From positions 56,858,230 through 56,922,229 of the forward strand of contig CM051516.1 in the NCBI GenBank assembly GCA_028015205.1: a DNA stretch of 64,000 nt, read 5' to 3'. A program made the position numbers and the translations under genes. Within the stretch, counting starts at the first letter, position 1, and each line of letters begins with the position of its first letter. The notes under the pieces are model-generated. The model did no database searches. It worked only from the letters and a program-made list of their open reading frames with translations, and was not told the origin of the DNA. The stretch comes from Mytilisepta virgata. Its lineage: Eukaryota > Mollusca > Bivalvia > Mytilida > Mytilidae. This document shows, one piece after another, positions 1 through 13,234 of this stretch.

Positions 1-601
1 TCCCCTTGTAAACCAACTTCATCCACACTTTCTTGATCATTTGCAATTGTTTGTACCTGAGTAATTATAAGTCCTCCAGCGCCTGTTTCTTGTTCCTGAT
101 TTATAATTTCACTAACAACTGTTTCATCTTCTACTCCGGAAGCTTGCTGTACATTTTCTTTTTCTTCAGTAGTTTCCATGGAGATATCTGCCATATTTAT
201 TTGTTCTCCATGGTCTTCCTTTTCTTCAGCAGCAACATTATCACCATCTGCCATTTCTACATCTTTTGCAACTTCTTCATTTTCCATTGTTATTTCTTCA
301 GATTCATCATTTGTTTTCTCTATTTCAAAATTTTCCATTGCAGTTTCATCTAATGCTTCAAAATCCTGAACCATTTCAACATTTGACTCATTTTCAGTTT
401 CCATAGTGGAGGAATCACCTGTTTCTGGTTCCCCTTCCATATCAGTGTTCAAAAGATTATCATCCTGTTCTCCATTTGTACTTTCTGCTGGCTCTGTAAC
501 TTGGGCAATTTCCATACCTTCGTCTTTTCTTTCAGTTACATCACATCTGTCCTGTATTTCTTCAATACCATCAACCTTGTTTTCTGTTTCTTCACCAACT
601 C
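1..601 (-). CDS. Acidic protein gene, exon 5 (runs off window)
   Basis: Minus strand: acceptor TTTTTCATAG ends at 602. The frame is then open for 600 bp to the window edge, reading GVGEETENKVDG and continuing Glu/Met/Asn-rich with many short ME-type repeats (for example MENFE, MENEE, METE, METT). The same phase-1 entry as exons 3 and 4 supports membership of this gene. Confidence 0.6.
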
Positions 602-3600
602 CTATGAAAAACTATAGGGTCTGAGGAGAATGTATTGCTCACCTGGATCCTTAATGCAAATCTGACTAACTTCATTACTATGAAAACATATGGACTTCCA
701 AAAAGATTTTGAGAAACTAAGTGTCATTTCCTTGATTTAATTGAATTTGGACAGAAGTTAGTTAATCTTCTATTTTAACCAAAGGTAGCCAAATTGGTCT
801 CAGGTTTGGACCACCAAACAATTTTGAAAAAAAAACAGACAATGATTATTGTCCCATTTGTTTCAATACAGTCAAACTGGGGTATAAAGGACACTAAAGG
901 GTCCAGAAAAAAGTGCCCTTTACACAGTGGTTAATTTTACAAGCTTTGTACATGAAATGGCCTTTCTACCCAACGAAATTGAATTTTCCTTTACTGCAAA
1001 TCCAAAATAAACTTTATCAAATTCTAATAATCATAATAATTATCACAAAGATATCCTGATTTCAGAAACTCTGGATGCACCTAGAAATGTAACCACAAAA
1101 ATAGTTACGATAACTCCCATTTGTGTCAATAATTACCTTGACTAACTCCTTCTCCTGCTGTAGAAACCTCATCTTGTTTTTCTTCTTCATCTACGACTGT
1201 CTTATCTGCACCTGAAGCACTGTCTACAATGTACATGTATTGTATATACAAAACTGAATAATTAACCCTGAATATACAGTCTACATGTAAACATTGTTTC
1301 AATTTTCTTTTCTTCGTGTAGTTTTTAATTAACTACAACGAAATTATTCAAAACAACATATAAATATTACATAAATGTCTGACTACTGTTAGTTTTTTTT
1401 CAGTAATATTGCAATTCTTTGGCCTTCTTAGAATAATTTATACCTCCAATTTATCTTATACATGTAATTACCATAAATATTTTATGTTAAACTGAATTCT
1501 ACCTAAATATGAAAATAAAAACAAAGCACAAAGTCCTTATGTCCAGCACTGATACTAACATCCTACAGGTAACAGGCATTCTTTACCTTAATATCGGGAA
1601 AAGAATAGAGAGGCAACAAAACAGTGGAAAAAGTCCATAGGTTCAAAATCCAAGTAAAAGACAGTCATGAGATTAGATGAGAATAGAACACCATAAGGAT
1701 ACATGTAAAACTAAAAGAATAATTAAAAGGAGAAATCAAATGTTCTTTTTCAGTTTTAAATAAATTGCTTCGCTGAGCGCAGCTGGATACAACCGCAGAG
1801 CTCCAACCCTGAACAATTGGGGCAAAAATGGACACAATATTCGCACTTGATACAGGTCTGAAATTATATTGTAATTAAATATTTGACACATAATAGGTTT
1901 CTGACACAGAATAACTGTAATCAAAGAACTTAGAATTGGTCATATGATTTGAATTTATATTCAATTTTTGCTTTTTGTGCAATACAATATGCTGTGGCGA
2001 ATTGCCCCCCCCTCCAAAAAAAAATAATTTACCCCTTTTTTTATTGCTTTTATTTATATTTATATTGCTTTTATTTTATTGTATTGCTTTTGTGCAATAC
2101 ACTATGAAGTTGCACATTGACTCCCCCCACCAAAAAAAAAAAAAAAACAAAAAACAAAAAACAATAAAAATTATTGTAACCCCCCCCCCCCCCTTTTTCT
2201 TGAAAAAAAAAATTTTAAATTTTCTTTTTAATTTCTGAAATCTGAAATGAGAAAAAAATTGCCCACCCCCCCCCCCCCCAATTTCTCATTTACCCCCCTA
2301 AATTTTGTTTTCACCCCCCCCCCCCCCCCCCCCATTTCTTTATACATAATTTACGACTTGTAAGGGAGGTAATCGAATCATACACAACATTTTACTTTAA
2401 ATGTGTTTGGATTACCTCCCTTACACCAAGATAATAACCAAAAATGCTTATTGGGCCCTTTTTTGGCCCCTAATTCTTAAACTGTTGGGACCAAAACTCC
2501 CAAAATCAATCCCAACCTTCCTTTTGTGGTCATAAACCTTGTGTTTAAATTTCATAGATTTCTATTAACTTATACTAAAGTTATAGTGCGAAAACCAAAA
2601 ATGCTTATTTGGCTCTTTTTTGGCCCCTAATTCTTAAACTGTTGGGACCAAAACTCCCAAAATCAATCCCAACCTTCCTTTTGTGGTCATAAACCTTGTG
2701 TTTAAATTTCATAGATTTCTATTAACTTATACTAAAGTTATAGTGCGAAAACCAAATGTCTTCGGACGACAACGACGCCAACGTCATGCCAATAAACGAC
2801 CGCAAAATTTTTGCGGTCGTATAAAAATAGATGTAAATGAATTATGTCATGCATGCTCATTGACAATTGATATTAATTACAAAAAGATTATAGTTGTTTA
2901 CTTTGTCGTTCAGAAAAAAAAATCTCTATGTAGGAAGATAACAGAGGTGCATGTATCATTTGCAAATCCCAAGACTTCAATTTTTTTTCAAGACTTTTTG
3001 TAGTTCTCATTTTTTGACCCCACAAGATCCACCTGGTCCATGCACATTATGAAAAGGAAAAAAAAAATTATATGTCATACTTTTGGTATTTTTATTTCAT
3101 TTGCAGGATATTTTGTCGTTTTTATTGATTGAAATAACTTGAAATAACTGCATTAATGTTCAAGACAAAAGTATTTGCAAACTTCAAAATACCCGCCATG
3201 TTGTTCACAAATATGGAACAAGTGACCTGGATCTTGCTAATGTTTTGGAGCATTTCACATATCATTTTTACAACATGTGTCCCATGTTTGTTGACTCAAT
3301 GGTCTTGTTAGAATATCTGTAACTTTTAAATTATATTGGGAGTACTTTGTCCTTTTCCCTGAAACCGTCATGATGCTAATAGTCCAGAACTGCTAGTTTC
3401 ACTTATCAAAACTCCCAGTGCTCGACTAAAAATACAGGCTATCAATGAGAAAAATTACATTACACCAATTATAAATCTACCTTCGTCTTCATTCAAGTCT
3501 AAAACATCATCTTCAGTTGTTGTAGCCTGCATGGGTGTTTCCTGCTCGTCCTGTACTCCTGTATTGACTTCAGTTCCTATTTCTCCTGTAACAGGTTCTT

Positions 3601-6600
3601 CACAACCATTGGTCTGATCATGATTGTAACCTTCCACCAACTGATCATTTTTTGTGTCTTCTGCATCATTTTCAAGTAAATCCAGCTCATCATCATCATC
3701 TTCACCAGGTGTCACTTCAAGATTACTGCTTCCAATCTGCAGGGGTATAATGTCTGTTTCTGGAGCACCATCTGTTTCTTTGCACAATGATTCTTCATTT
3801 CCTTCACAAGGATCTGCTGACACATTTTCTACTGGTTCACTTTCTATGTTTTTGCTAGAATTTGAAGTTAATTTGTCTTCACTGATTACCAGACCATCAA
3901 CTGCATCAACACCTTCATCATTCTTGTCTGAAATATAAATATTCAAATTCTGACCAATTCTGTACTTTATTATAACCTATACATACTAGTAACATATATA
4001 TCTCTAACATGCAAATAATAAAAACATATCATATAAAAAAGTATTCTATGTCAATTTTGATAACAGCAAGGTCAAAGTAACCCAGGTTACATATAAGAAA
4101 AATTCTCATTCAGGTAACATTACATTCTGCAGAACTTTACATTAGTGACAATTGACCATTTTTTCATAACCACTTTGTTCCAATCTCATAACAACACTGT
4201 CATATACAAGTAAACAAGGAAAAGATTTTACTTCTTTCTGCTGTTCTCAGTGTTGTAATATCAATCAAAGAGTGAATCTTGTTTTCAAGGGTACATGTAC
4301 ATGTATAACTAATATCGAAAGAAACCTGATGAGTGATTGAAACTTTATGCAAATAAAATTAAAACCTTTATCTCCCTTCTAAGTACATGTCATGTACTTA
4401 GAAGGCATGTCAGTAACTGCTAGTAGTCCTTTGTTAATACATATATATATCAATGTATATTGATCATTGTCATTTTGATTAGTTTCTACTGTTACCTTTT
4501 TTATCATCAGACTCAGACATCTTTTGAACTGAGTTTTACTGTGTGTATAGCTGTGTGTTTGTTTATTCCACATTGGCTAGGGGTATAGGGGAGGGTTGAG
4601 ATCTCACAAAACATGTTTAACCCTGCCACATTTTTGTGCCTGTCCCAAGTCCAGCCTTTATCAGTCTTGTGTGTTTTTTGAATTTTGGTTCATTTGTATG
4701 TTTTGGAGTTTAGTGTGCCGTCCACTTTGCTGAACTAGTATCACCGTGTATCCCCGTACAACGGATATTGTCGATAGTGTACAGTAAATTGCGGTTTGTG
4801 TACCACGAATTCAGATAGTAGAGGTGAGTAAAAAAGAGATGCAGAAAGATGTTTGTCAAGGTTTCACTTTTATATATTGTTTTCTGTCATATATTTTAAC
4901 ATGCTGATATTTTCCAGTATATATGCACTTCGTATATAATAATATTCTGATTATGTTTGTTTGTTTGTTTAGTTGGAGTTCAGCACATTTGGCTATTTCG
5001 TGGCAGCTATTTTTATTGGTGGATGAAGCCAGTGTGCCCAGAGGGAACCACCGACCTTCGGTAGGAAAATTGGGAATCCTTGTCAATTAAGATTGGAATC
5101 GAACACACCTTGCCACAAGTGAGATTCGAACTCGCAACCTCAGCACTGACAGGCTAGTGATCAATAGTAGTCATGACGAACTACCTAGACCACCGAGGCT
5201 ATGAGGCCAGCCTTAAAAATATTTCAGTTTGCCCAAACCCAACCCATGGCTGTTGGATATGTTTTTTTTTGAAACAGATATTAATAGATACTTAACATGT
5301 GAAAACAAAATCATAGTGTCAGACAGTCATAGTGCCTTTCAAATAAATCTAAAGTATATATTTTTAAGGAAAAGGGCATTTATAGCTGCAAGGTTTATCA
5401 TTGTGAGTTTTATCCTTTAGGTCTTAAGAGTATAGATGTGTGAAAGGGATAGGTTTGTCCACATAAAAATGGGTTTCAAGCCACCACATTATGTGCCTGT
5501 ATTATGTCAGGTTTTCTGGACATGGCATGTGTTCGCAGTGTTTTAATATTGTCTTTGTTTAAGCATGTTCTTTTTGAGGAGGTGTGGGTGTTAGTAAAGT
5601 ATATTAATGAGACCACTCCCAATCCATCTAACTAAATATGACCAACCAAAGTGTTTTAGTGTACATATTTAGATCAGAGAATAAGTATTAAGAATAAACA
5701 TTCTTTATTTTGATCAAGGCCGTATCCTCATCAGCGACTCAAGCCTGTGAAGTTAAAATTGGAATAAGTATAAGGTGTTTGAGTGACTATTTCAATTCTA
5801 TATTTAAATACTTTAATGAACTGTGATACTGATATTCAAGCAGTTGTACACTCAGTAAATCCTTTAAACTTTTTTGTATGCTATAACTGGTGGTCAAGGA
5901 AATAATTTTTTTGCTGTCTCATCTTTTTCAATATAATGTCAGTGTTTTCTGAGAATTTTACCAAGTTGTTTGAAGCAAAGGTTATATTTTCCTGCAAAAT
6001 AACAAAGGTTTCTCATTTTTCCTTTTCTCCTTGTATTTAAGTGCTGTGTTTCTATTTAAATTTCTAGCAGTAATTATTAATTGATCTAATTCTGTGTGTT
6101 TGCAGCCTCGCTTTAATAAGCTGAAGTGAAAAAGTTTGGGATTCTAAATCTTCTTTATTGTTAGTGCAACGAATGAATCGTATTATTGCCCCAATAATAA
6201 ATCCTTTAAATACTGATTTTGTGTGGTACTGAATAGGTTTATACACTTGGTATAGCTTTAAAGAAGCTGGTTTGGATTTATCAGATTTCGGTAATTTTGA
6301 TAAGTCTTTAAAAAATATAAAATTTTCATTGAAAAATAAATTTAAAAAGGTCACACATGAAAACTACAAATCTATTTTTTTATATAAATTAACATCTTTT
6401 ACTGATAGTTCAAAGCTATTTCTTTATAGTAAACTTAAAGCAGAATTTAAATTAGAGAATTACCTTTTGCTTAAATCAAGTTTTAAAATAAGACAACTTA
6501 TAACCAAATTTAGGATTAGTGACCATCCCCTGGCAATTGAAATAGGTCATTATAAAAATGCTCCAAGAGAAAATATAGATTATGCACTTTTTGCAATAAA

Positions 6601-9600
6601 ATCGATTTTTTTATTGAATGTAAACAAAACTTATTATTAAGAGACCAACGGTTTTCTATATGTATGATATCCATCATTTAATAGAGATCAGCCATTCAAT
6701 CAACTGAAAACGCTTCTGAATCCAAATATTGAACTTTTACCGGAAATAGGTGATTTTATAAAACAATCTATAGAATTGCGAAAATGAGATCCGTGTCGGT
6801 CAAAGTTCTGAACTTCAACTAGACATATTATATTATTGTATTATATATAATATTATGTTCTTATGTGTTTTGTGTTTGCTTGACCAATATGGGAGTAACT
6901 TTGCAAATAAGATTATTATACTAACCTTGTTATAATCAGTTAATAAAACTTATCTTATTGATGAGTTTTTTAATGCAAACTCTGACCCATGTGAATTATA
7001 TAACAAGAGGCTCCCAGGAGCCTGAATCGCTCACCTGGTCCTTAAGCTTTAAGGGAGTCTTTCATGAGCTATTACCCCTATAATGGATCATCTGACAACT
7101 TCGACCCAATTCAGACTTTTGTAGAGCTCAATGAGCTGATTGTTTAAGCAAACAACAGCTTTTCTCTATCGACAATAGTTTTCATTCTATAGGGCAAAAA
7201 CAAGAGAAAACGCTATTTTTGACATTTAAAGGGTCATCTATAAGGCATCAACAGTTATTTTGACATTTAAGGGATAAAACTTTAACTCCTAAAGGGCTCA
7301 TTTAAACATTTTGCAAACTAAGGGAAATGCTGTGAAAATGGTCAATTTTGATGTTCTAAGGGGAATAACTCCTAAAAGGAATGATCATACAACTTAATAA
7401 GTACAAATTTTAAAAAAAAATCAAGAAAAAGGGCAATAACTCCTACATGGGTGGTTACATCTTCTTCAAAATTTCAAAGCAGGTAGATCTTGAGGTGTTG
7501 AACACTTTAGCTTCCCATCAGAATTTTGATATCTGTCACCATTTTTGAGTTATTTGCAAAAAACTGCAATTTACCCCTATGTTCTATTTTTAGCCATGGC
7601 AGCCATGTTTTTTTACAAATCAAAAATCCAAACGATAGTTTAGTAGCACTCATGCCAAGGAACAACTACACTAAGTTTGGTTGCAATTAAACTTATGGTG
7701 TAAGACGAGTTAACGATTTTATTACAATGAATAAAGACTGCAAAAATGGTCAATTTTGACGATCTAAGGGGAATAACTCCTAAAAGGAACGAACCTACAA
7801 CTTCGATCCTGTTACAAATTTTGTAGATCTTTGTGTGCCTAACAATATGAAATTTAAATTTTTCAAATTTCCTTTATAGTATCCAAGATATTGAGCTTAA
7901 TAAGTGCAAAATTTGGAAAAAATGCAGAAAAAGGGCAATAACTCCTACATGGGTCGTTGGATCTTCTTCAAAATTTCAGGGCAGGTAGATCTTGAGGTGC
8001 TGAACACTTTTACACTATGCCAGAATTTTGATATCTGTTATGGTTTTTGAGTTATTTGCAAAAAACTGCAATTTACCCCTATGTTCTATTTTTAGCTATG
8101 GCGGCCATGTTTTTTTACGAATCAAAAATCCAAACGATAGTTTTGTAGCACATATACCAATAAACAACTGTACGAAGTTTGGTTGCAATTGGACTTATGG
8201 TGTCGGACGAGTTAACGTTTGAAAAATTGTTAACAGACGACGACGACGACGGACGCCAAGTGATGGTAAAAGCTCACATGGACCTTTGGTCCAGGTGAGC
8301 TAAAAATCTGACACATCTACGCAATTGAAAATTAGATGATTCTGTGAACTAAATGAAATGCTGCCTAAAAGATGTACTACTGAAAATCAATAACAAAAAT
8401 ACCTGTGATTGTCTCATCAGTTGCACCATTTATTTCAGTTTCAGATGTCTGCTGTACAAGCTGTATGCCGATTTCCTAAAATAATAAAATGGGTTGATCA
8501 TAAAAACAATTATCTAGACTCCCCTCTGCATAAAAAAAGTGGCCCACAAATAAATCTTAGTGACTGAATTACTATTTACTGACACCTCTTCATTAAGACA
8601 TAGGTGAAGTCCCTTCCCCAGTTTACTCCATATAAAATGATATACAAACAATGTAGTTAGTGAAGCATGAAACCTAAGTCACACTGATGGAATTCTTGTA
8701 GGATACTTTCTTCCTTCCTAAGACACATTTGTTTGCAATATCATCCTAAGTACCTGATTATAACACTTAGGTATAAACTTAACGTGAAATATAGGTCATG
8801 CGAACTCAATTTTTGAACAGGCAGTAGCACTCTTCCAGATGAATATGCAAACTAAATAAAATTTGTTTCAGAGATCTTACTGAGGACAGTTCACTGACAT
8901 GGTTCCAAATGTGAATGTAGGGGATACTCCAATACTTCTTCCTCAATTTTGTCAAGGCAAGCTAAACACTGATAAATATTAGACATATCTTATGTCATCA
9001 ACTATAAAACAAATATAACTGACACTAAATATATGTGTATTACTAATTTTTTGTCTCCACAATGAAAATCCTTATTCTTATTTGAAACTGTTTTTTGGAA
9101 GTGAACAAATCGATCTTTGTCACATTATTCTGGACCCTGTGTACTACAATTCACTGAATGTTTAACAATGTTCGGCTGTGGTGACCATTTTGAATGGTGG
9201 GCGGGATCATCGGACACAATTATGAAAGAGAGCTACTGAAGGACCACTGCTGTCAAGTTTTGTTCCAATTGGCCAGCAAGAAGATCTTTCAGTAAATCCC
9301 CATGTGGTCCTATGTTTAACTATGTTTGGCTCTGGCAGCCATCTTGGATGGAGTCATCAGATATAATTAATAATATTCTAAAAGAAGACCACCTAAGGAC
9401 CATTGCTGCTAACTTTTGTTCCAACTGACCCAGTGGTTTCAGACAAGAAGATCTTTAATTAAATTCCCCATAGGGTACTATGTTAAACTATGTTCGGCTC
9501 TGGCAGCCATCTTGGAAAAAGGACCTGATAAGGACCATTGCTGCCAAGTTTTCTTCCAACTGGCCTAATGGTTTCAGACAAGAAGATCTTTAAGTAAATT

Positions 9601-11111
9601 TTCCATAGGGTTCTATGTTAAAATATGAATGGCTCTGATTGATTTATTGTTGCTTAAAGTCCAGTGGCAAATATTTCATGCTTCTTCAGGATGAGAACAG
9701 TTCAATTTATCAAACAATTCAAAGAGGGTGGGACAGGACACAAAGGGGAACCAATTTTGACTGCCACTGCAAAAGGAGGATGGTTGGGTAGGGTCTGATA
9801 ATTTAGCCTTCTGTAGCGGCATTAGCCTACTCTTTTTCGAAAACTACAGAAGGGGTCTTTAGCATGCAGAGAGTGTGGCATTGTCCAAACACGTTATCCA
9901 CTATGGTCCACGGTCAGGCTTTCCGTATTATGTCCTGACACCACCCCCCTCCCCCCCCCCCCCCCCCCCAACGAGAGGGTCTCCCCTATCTGCCACCTGG
10001 GGATGCGCTAGGCAGCTCTGTAGTCCAGTCAAACTAAGTTTTAACCTCAAACTAATTGCAACAGAAAATGTTTTAGTTCTAATCTATAGCATTAAGCCCC
10101 AAATACACACAGAAAAAAGTCCCATAAAATCTAACTTGAGGAAAACTCAAAATCAGCATTTTTAATTTCTTATGGAAATTAACATTGGAAAGGGGAGATA
10201 ACTCTGCAAAAAATTAGTCTTTTTTTTTTGTCAGTTTTTGGTTGATTTTCTTAAAATTCATGTAAAGTATGATACTTTGATGGGTTATAAAGTTCATATT
10301 TGACTATATTATATAATCTTCTGCTCATGAAATGTACAAAACCATTGTGCTTTGGGTATTTTTATTTTTTTTGCACATTTTTCATTAAAGAAATAGATAC
10401 TGTAGATCCAGGTTATCCACATTTATACATTATGCAAAGTATTTCATGCTGTGAAAAACATCAATTTTATTTCATACGCAGTTCCGAAAAGCCGGAAAGA
10501 ATTAAACAAAATAATACGGCTGTTATTTTCACGGTGGAATATTTGCCTGTGGAGAATATTTACAGTTTTTTTTTTCCAACGGATTGTATTTCATCCCGAT
10601 ATAATTATCTCTTACACATTCACCTAATATTAATGTAAGTTATTGTCATCATCATATTAATTTTTAATAAATTCATGACTGGTTAAATAATGCTTTCTAC
10701 CCTTGTAAAAGCTATATTCTCCTCGAAGTATCAGGTTTTCCATGAAAATTGGTTTTTAAAGATATTTTGACGTAATTAATTTTTTACACTATACCTCTGC
10801 AACAGATGAGGCTATTCTCCATTATGTTTTGTTTGTTATCTTTGAAACATTTTTAAATTATTAATTTTCTAATATATATATACAAAAGCATTATGGTGGG
10901 AACAAGAGTTTGCTCCCTTGGAAATTTGAACCAGTGTTAAACTTTTGGTCACTGTATCATTGTTAAATTTATATTTTTTCTTTTCGTGTTGTGAATAAAT
11001 TTCCGATGCTTTAGGGACACGATCTGTAATTTAATTTTACATTTTAAAAACAATGTTAACCTCTTTTTTGTTCGCAGACAAAAGGTCTCCGCTGGCTCCT
11101 TCCATCTCCAT
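1..11111 (-). CDS. Acidic low-complexity protein, 5' part of gene (join of 5 exons, partial)
   Basis: Minus-strand gene rebuilt from splice sites. Exons in transcript order: 11111-11061, 8475-8403, 3927-3481, 1223-1137 and 601 down to the window edge. All but the first junction have good AG/GT signals, and phases agree throughout (0, then 1, 1, 1). The product is strongly acidic, with many Glu, Asp, Asn, Thr and Ser, no Cys/His cluster, no transmembrane segment and no fold I recognise. Exons of 447 and 87 bp are symmetric phase-1 modules, so either could be skipped without a frameshift. The C-terminal half lies outside the window and probably carries the identifying domain. It could be a chromatin, cytoskeletal or secretory-granule acidic protein; the function is unknown. 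Confidence 0.6.
602..1136 (-). other. Intron of acidic gene
   Basis: AT-rich intronic sequence between exons 4 and 5; no ORF, RNA or recognisable repeat seen. Confidence 0.5.
1137..1223 (-). CDS. Acidic protein gene, exon 4
   Basis: Minus strand: acceptor TTGTAG, then 87 bp (29 codons, SASGADKTVVDEEEKQDEV in part), then donor GTAATT. Phase 1-1, the same composition as its neighbours. Confidence 0.55.
1960..2335. repeat. C-rich / A-rich homopolymer tract region
   Basis: A run of alternating poly-C and poly-A blocks (C tracts near 2004, 2181, 2266 and 2317) with short internal repeats around TTGTGCAATAC. Homopolymer lengths here are likely to be unreliable. It lies in an intron of the acidic gene. 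Confidence 0.7.
2437..2830. repeat. Two-copy tandem repeat ending in a hairpin
   Basis: A unit of about 156 bp, starting AACCAAAAATGCTTATT, occurs twice with almost no change (from 2437 and 2593). A GACGACAACGACGCC trinucleotide-like stretch follows, then a perfect hairpin near 2797-2820 (CGACCGCAAAA / TTTTGCGGTCG). Direct-repeat modules closed by a GAC-rich end recur in other repeats of this window. Confidence 0.75.
3481..3927 (-). CDS. Acidic protein gene, exon 3 (large symmetric exon)
   Basis: Minus strand: acceptor TATTTCAG, then 447 bp open throughout, then donor GTAGAT. It encodes 149 residues including an acidic run (GEDDDDELDLLEND) and many Thr, Ser and Asn. Phase 1-1. The acidic bias, clean splice sites and lack of stops over 447 bp in AT-rich DNA support a real exon. 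Confidence 0.65.
4953..5207 (-). mobile_element. tRNA-derived SINE (copy 1)
   Basis: Reverse-strand copy. It begins at the right end with CCTCGGTGGTCTAGGTAGTTCG, resembling the A-box region of a Leu/Ser-type tRNA. A B-box-like GAGTTCGAATCTCAC follows near 5120, then a conserved body containing CCGAAGGTCGGTGGTTCCC and a TTTG-type tail at the left end. The same order of blocks occurs at 32,830-33,080 and 59,627-59,910. Confidence 0.75.
6240..6660 (+). pseudogene. LINE reverse-transcriptase C-terminal relic
   Basis: An ORF of about 120 residues contains SFKIRQLITKFRISDHPLAIE and GHYKNAPRENIDYALF. These resemble the region just before the terminal Cys/His motif of non-LTR retrotransposon ORF2 in molluscs, where R-RLSDH-L-IE-GRY and RE-R-C--C are typical. 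The Cys ligands are gone, and no upstream endonuclease or RT is seen. A dead fragment in an intron of the acidic gene. Confidence 0.45.
7002..8305. repeat. CTCACCTGG-bounded dispersed repeat with internal tandem copies
   Basis: The edges are inversely related: CGCTCACCTGGTCC near 7028 and GGTCCAGGTGAGCTAA near 8290. Inside, a unit of about 400 bp (containing GGGCAATAACTCCTACATGGG and CCCCTATGTTCTATTTTTAGC) appears twice, at about 7430-7690 and 7930-8190. A GACGACGACGACGACGGACGCC stretch precedes the right end. Related edges recur at 37,618-39,270. Non-coding. Confidence 0.7.
8403..8475 (-). CDS. Acidic protein gene, exon 2
   Basis: Minus strand: acceptor TTTTAG, then 73 bp starting EIGIQLVQQTSETEING, then donor GTATTT. 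It starts in phase 0 and ends in phase 1, which fits both neighbours. Confidence 0.55.
9150..9630. repeat. Diverged three-copy tandem repeat
   Basis: Three copies of a unit of about 190 bp. Each holds GTTCGGCTSTGGCAGCCATCTTGG-like, AAGGACCATTGCTGCCAAGTTT-like and AGACAAGAAGATCTTTAA-like blocks. Divergence between copies is moderate. Intronic, non-coding. Confidence 0.7.
9940..9972. repeat. Poly-C tract
   Basis: A near-continuous C tract interrupted once by T, within a repeat-like stretch. Its length is likely to vary or be misread. Confidence 0.7.
11061..11111 (-). CDS. Putative first coding exon of the acidic protein gene
   Basis: ATG at 11111 opens 17 codons (MEMEGASGDLLSANKKE) and ends at a weak GTTAAC donor in phase 0, the phase needed by the exon at 8475. 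The local base composition is richer in GC than its surroundings, and an ETS-like CCGGAAGT lies just upstream at about 11,139-11,148. The donor is not a strong consensus, so this is the least certain exon of the gene. Confidence 0.4.
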
Positions 11112-11180
11112 GCCGCTTCTTGGTCGCGGTTTAATTTCACTTCCGGTTTACAAAATTTCCTCTTTGCAAACACAATATAG
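11112..11180 (-). promoter_or_regulatory. Possible promoter and 5' UTR of acidic gene
   Basis: Immediately upstream of the proposed ATG at 11111, on the minus strand, lie a CCGGAAGT ETS-type site (11,139-11,148) and a GC-richer patch. No TATA box is evident. A promoter by position only. Confidence 0.3.
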
Positions 11181-13230
11181 GCCTGTCTTTTTTCTCCTTA
11201 TTCTCAAAATATTTGGATGAATTATAAAATTAAAGTTACAAAGTGCGGTAACCCATGCTTAATCGGCGAATGGCTGACTTTTTAGCCTCGTTTTGGAATG
11301 AGAACCAAAATAAACTAATTGCAGTACGACCTGCCCTTTAATGCATTTGTGAGATGAAGAGTTGTTTCCCTTTAAAACATTTTTTCGTTGATAAACATGA
11401 GGACGTAAATTGGGGTTTTAAAATAAAGAACAATGACCTAAGAATTAAAGACATTAGAAAATAAAGAATCGACAAAAATTAAAAGAAAAAGCTCTAAAAC
11501 CGATTTTTAAACAACCTTTTCAATACCTTATTTAATAACCTAAGCTTAACAAAAAATGTGTTTAAACTTTATAGTTTATCATCTTAAATATATATATGTT
11601 TTTTTTAATTTCTTACCTTTAGTCTCAAAAACTTTTGCAGAATAAGAATATTTTAACCGTAGCATAAAAATGAGAAAAGATAACTGAATACATAATTTTA
11701 GTCCACCTCCCCCCAACAGCCCAAGGACTTAATTAAGACTCGATCTCCAATTTGTCATTTTTTACCAGGGATTAGGGGGTGGTGGTTAAAATGTAGATGG
11801 GGGGGGCAAAAAAATGAAAGTTTTTAAAGGGGGGTATTTTTATTTAATAATGGAAGGGGGGTCAAATTTTTTATCTCAATATCAATTAAGTCAAGTAACA
11901 TGTAAGTCAGAGGCCGGGGGTCAAATTATTTTCCCTGATTACATGATTGGTGGTATCAAAAACCCGTTTATGAAAAATTGTAATGTTGTATACCGTTTAT
12001 TTAGATAAGAAACTTAGAAAATGGATAAATAAAAATTCACAATTTAGGAAAGTAAAACCAATACATAACAAAATCCAATGATATTTATTATTATATTAAG
12101 CAATGGTGATAATATCATGTTGATCCCGAGCTCGAGTTCGTACAAATAGAACTCTATACGTCACAAAATATGGAAGTAAAGCAACCGTAAATTTCAGTCT
12201 AGCTTTTGTGTGAAATCTTAATTTTAAAATAAGAGAAATAAACAAGGCCAATTACATGCCTGGATCTGCGTCACATATGCACTGTTCCCGATCAGTGTCC
12301 ATATCTTAAATCAAGTTATATAGATCTACCATTGTAAGATTTATCTTTGAACACACGTAGTAGTTATTCTATATCTATATTGATCTAATTAGCAAAAACA
12401 TCAGTTCTATTTTATTTCTTGAGAGAAAAGACACATTTTTATCAGGTGGTTGATTCTATGTCACAATCCCCATTTCCATTCTTACTATTAAATTAATTAA
12501 ATGACGGTCTTGCTAGCCGGTCTAGCTGGGCCCAAAAGCACTGAAGTGTGAACAAACAACAAAATGGATAACAGGAAACTACGGTCAACAATTAATGACA
12601 TACCAATCAATCTAAGCAACCCAACTGAAGGAACGCCGGACTAAAAAGAACATAAAAGAGTACAAAACACAAACATGAATACAATGTTCAGAGAGTCAGC
12701 TATGGATAGTCTGACTTGGTACAGACACTGAATAGTGACCTCGACTGGAGTTGGGTACCTAACCTGCCCCCCTCCCCCTTTATCTATTCTGACATTCTGG
12801 TGTATAAAACGTACAAACTATAAAAAAAAAAAAAAAACAATACAGTAGGATTACCAACAAGGTGACCGCTTCCTAGAACTGAAAAATATCCGGCTATGCG
12901 CGGTACATAATTTAGATAGCGTTATCAGAATGTGCTCGTTTTAACTGTAAAACTAGCTTAACCTCTCATAGCTTCAGGCAAGATACTGTCGCTCTACTAA
13001 ACGAAAAAATCTGAAATAACACTTCCATAAAGGGTTTAATGCTATCTCGTCATAGAGTTCAATAGAAATCGCCAGTATTCGTGAGAGGCCAGTATGAATT
13101 TACAGTCTTAAAGCCAATTGGGAGAAAGAGCAATTTTTACAGCCTGGAATTGCACGTAATTTCATAATTGTAGCCCGTATACTGTGAAAAGATCTTAAGT
13201 GGGTTACTAGCGAGACTTTCATTTATTCAC
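11181..13230. other. Gene-poor AT-rich stretch
   Basis: No coding exon supported. It holds a G-rich repeat-like segment near 11,770-11,935 (GGGGGGTCAAATTTT-type blocks) and a stretch near 12,480-12,870 that looks like a dispersed repeat with an A-tract near 12,822. Nothing else recognised. Confidence 0.5.
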
Positions 13231-13234
13231 GACA

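Noticed and set aside
33..624. Plus-strand ORFs over the first 600 bp, and 3,654-3,938
   Set aside because: Shadows of the acidic minus-strand exons, which have splice sites in consistent phase.
1975..2238. Pro/Leu/Phe-rich ORF
   Set aside because: Pure translation of poly-C, poly-A and poly-T tracts.
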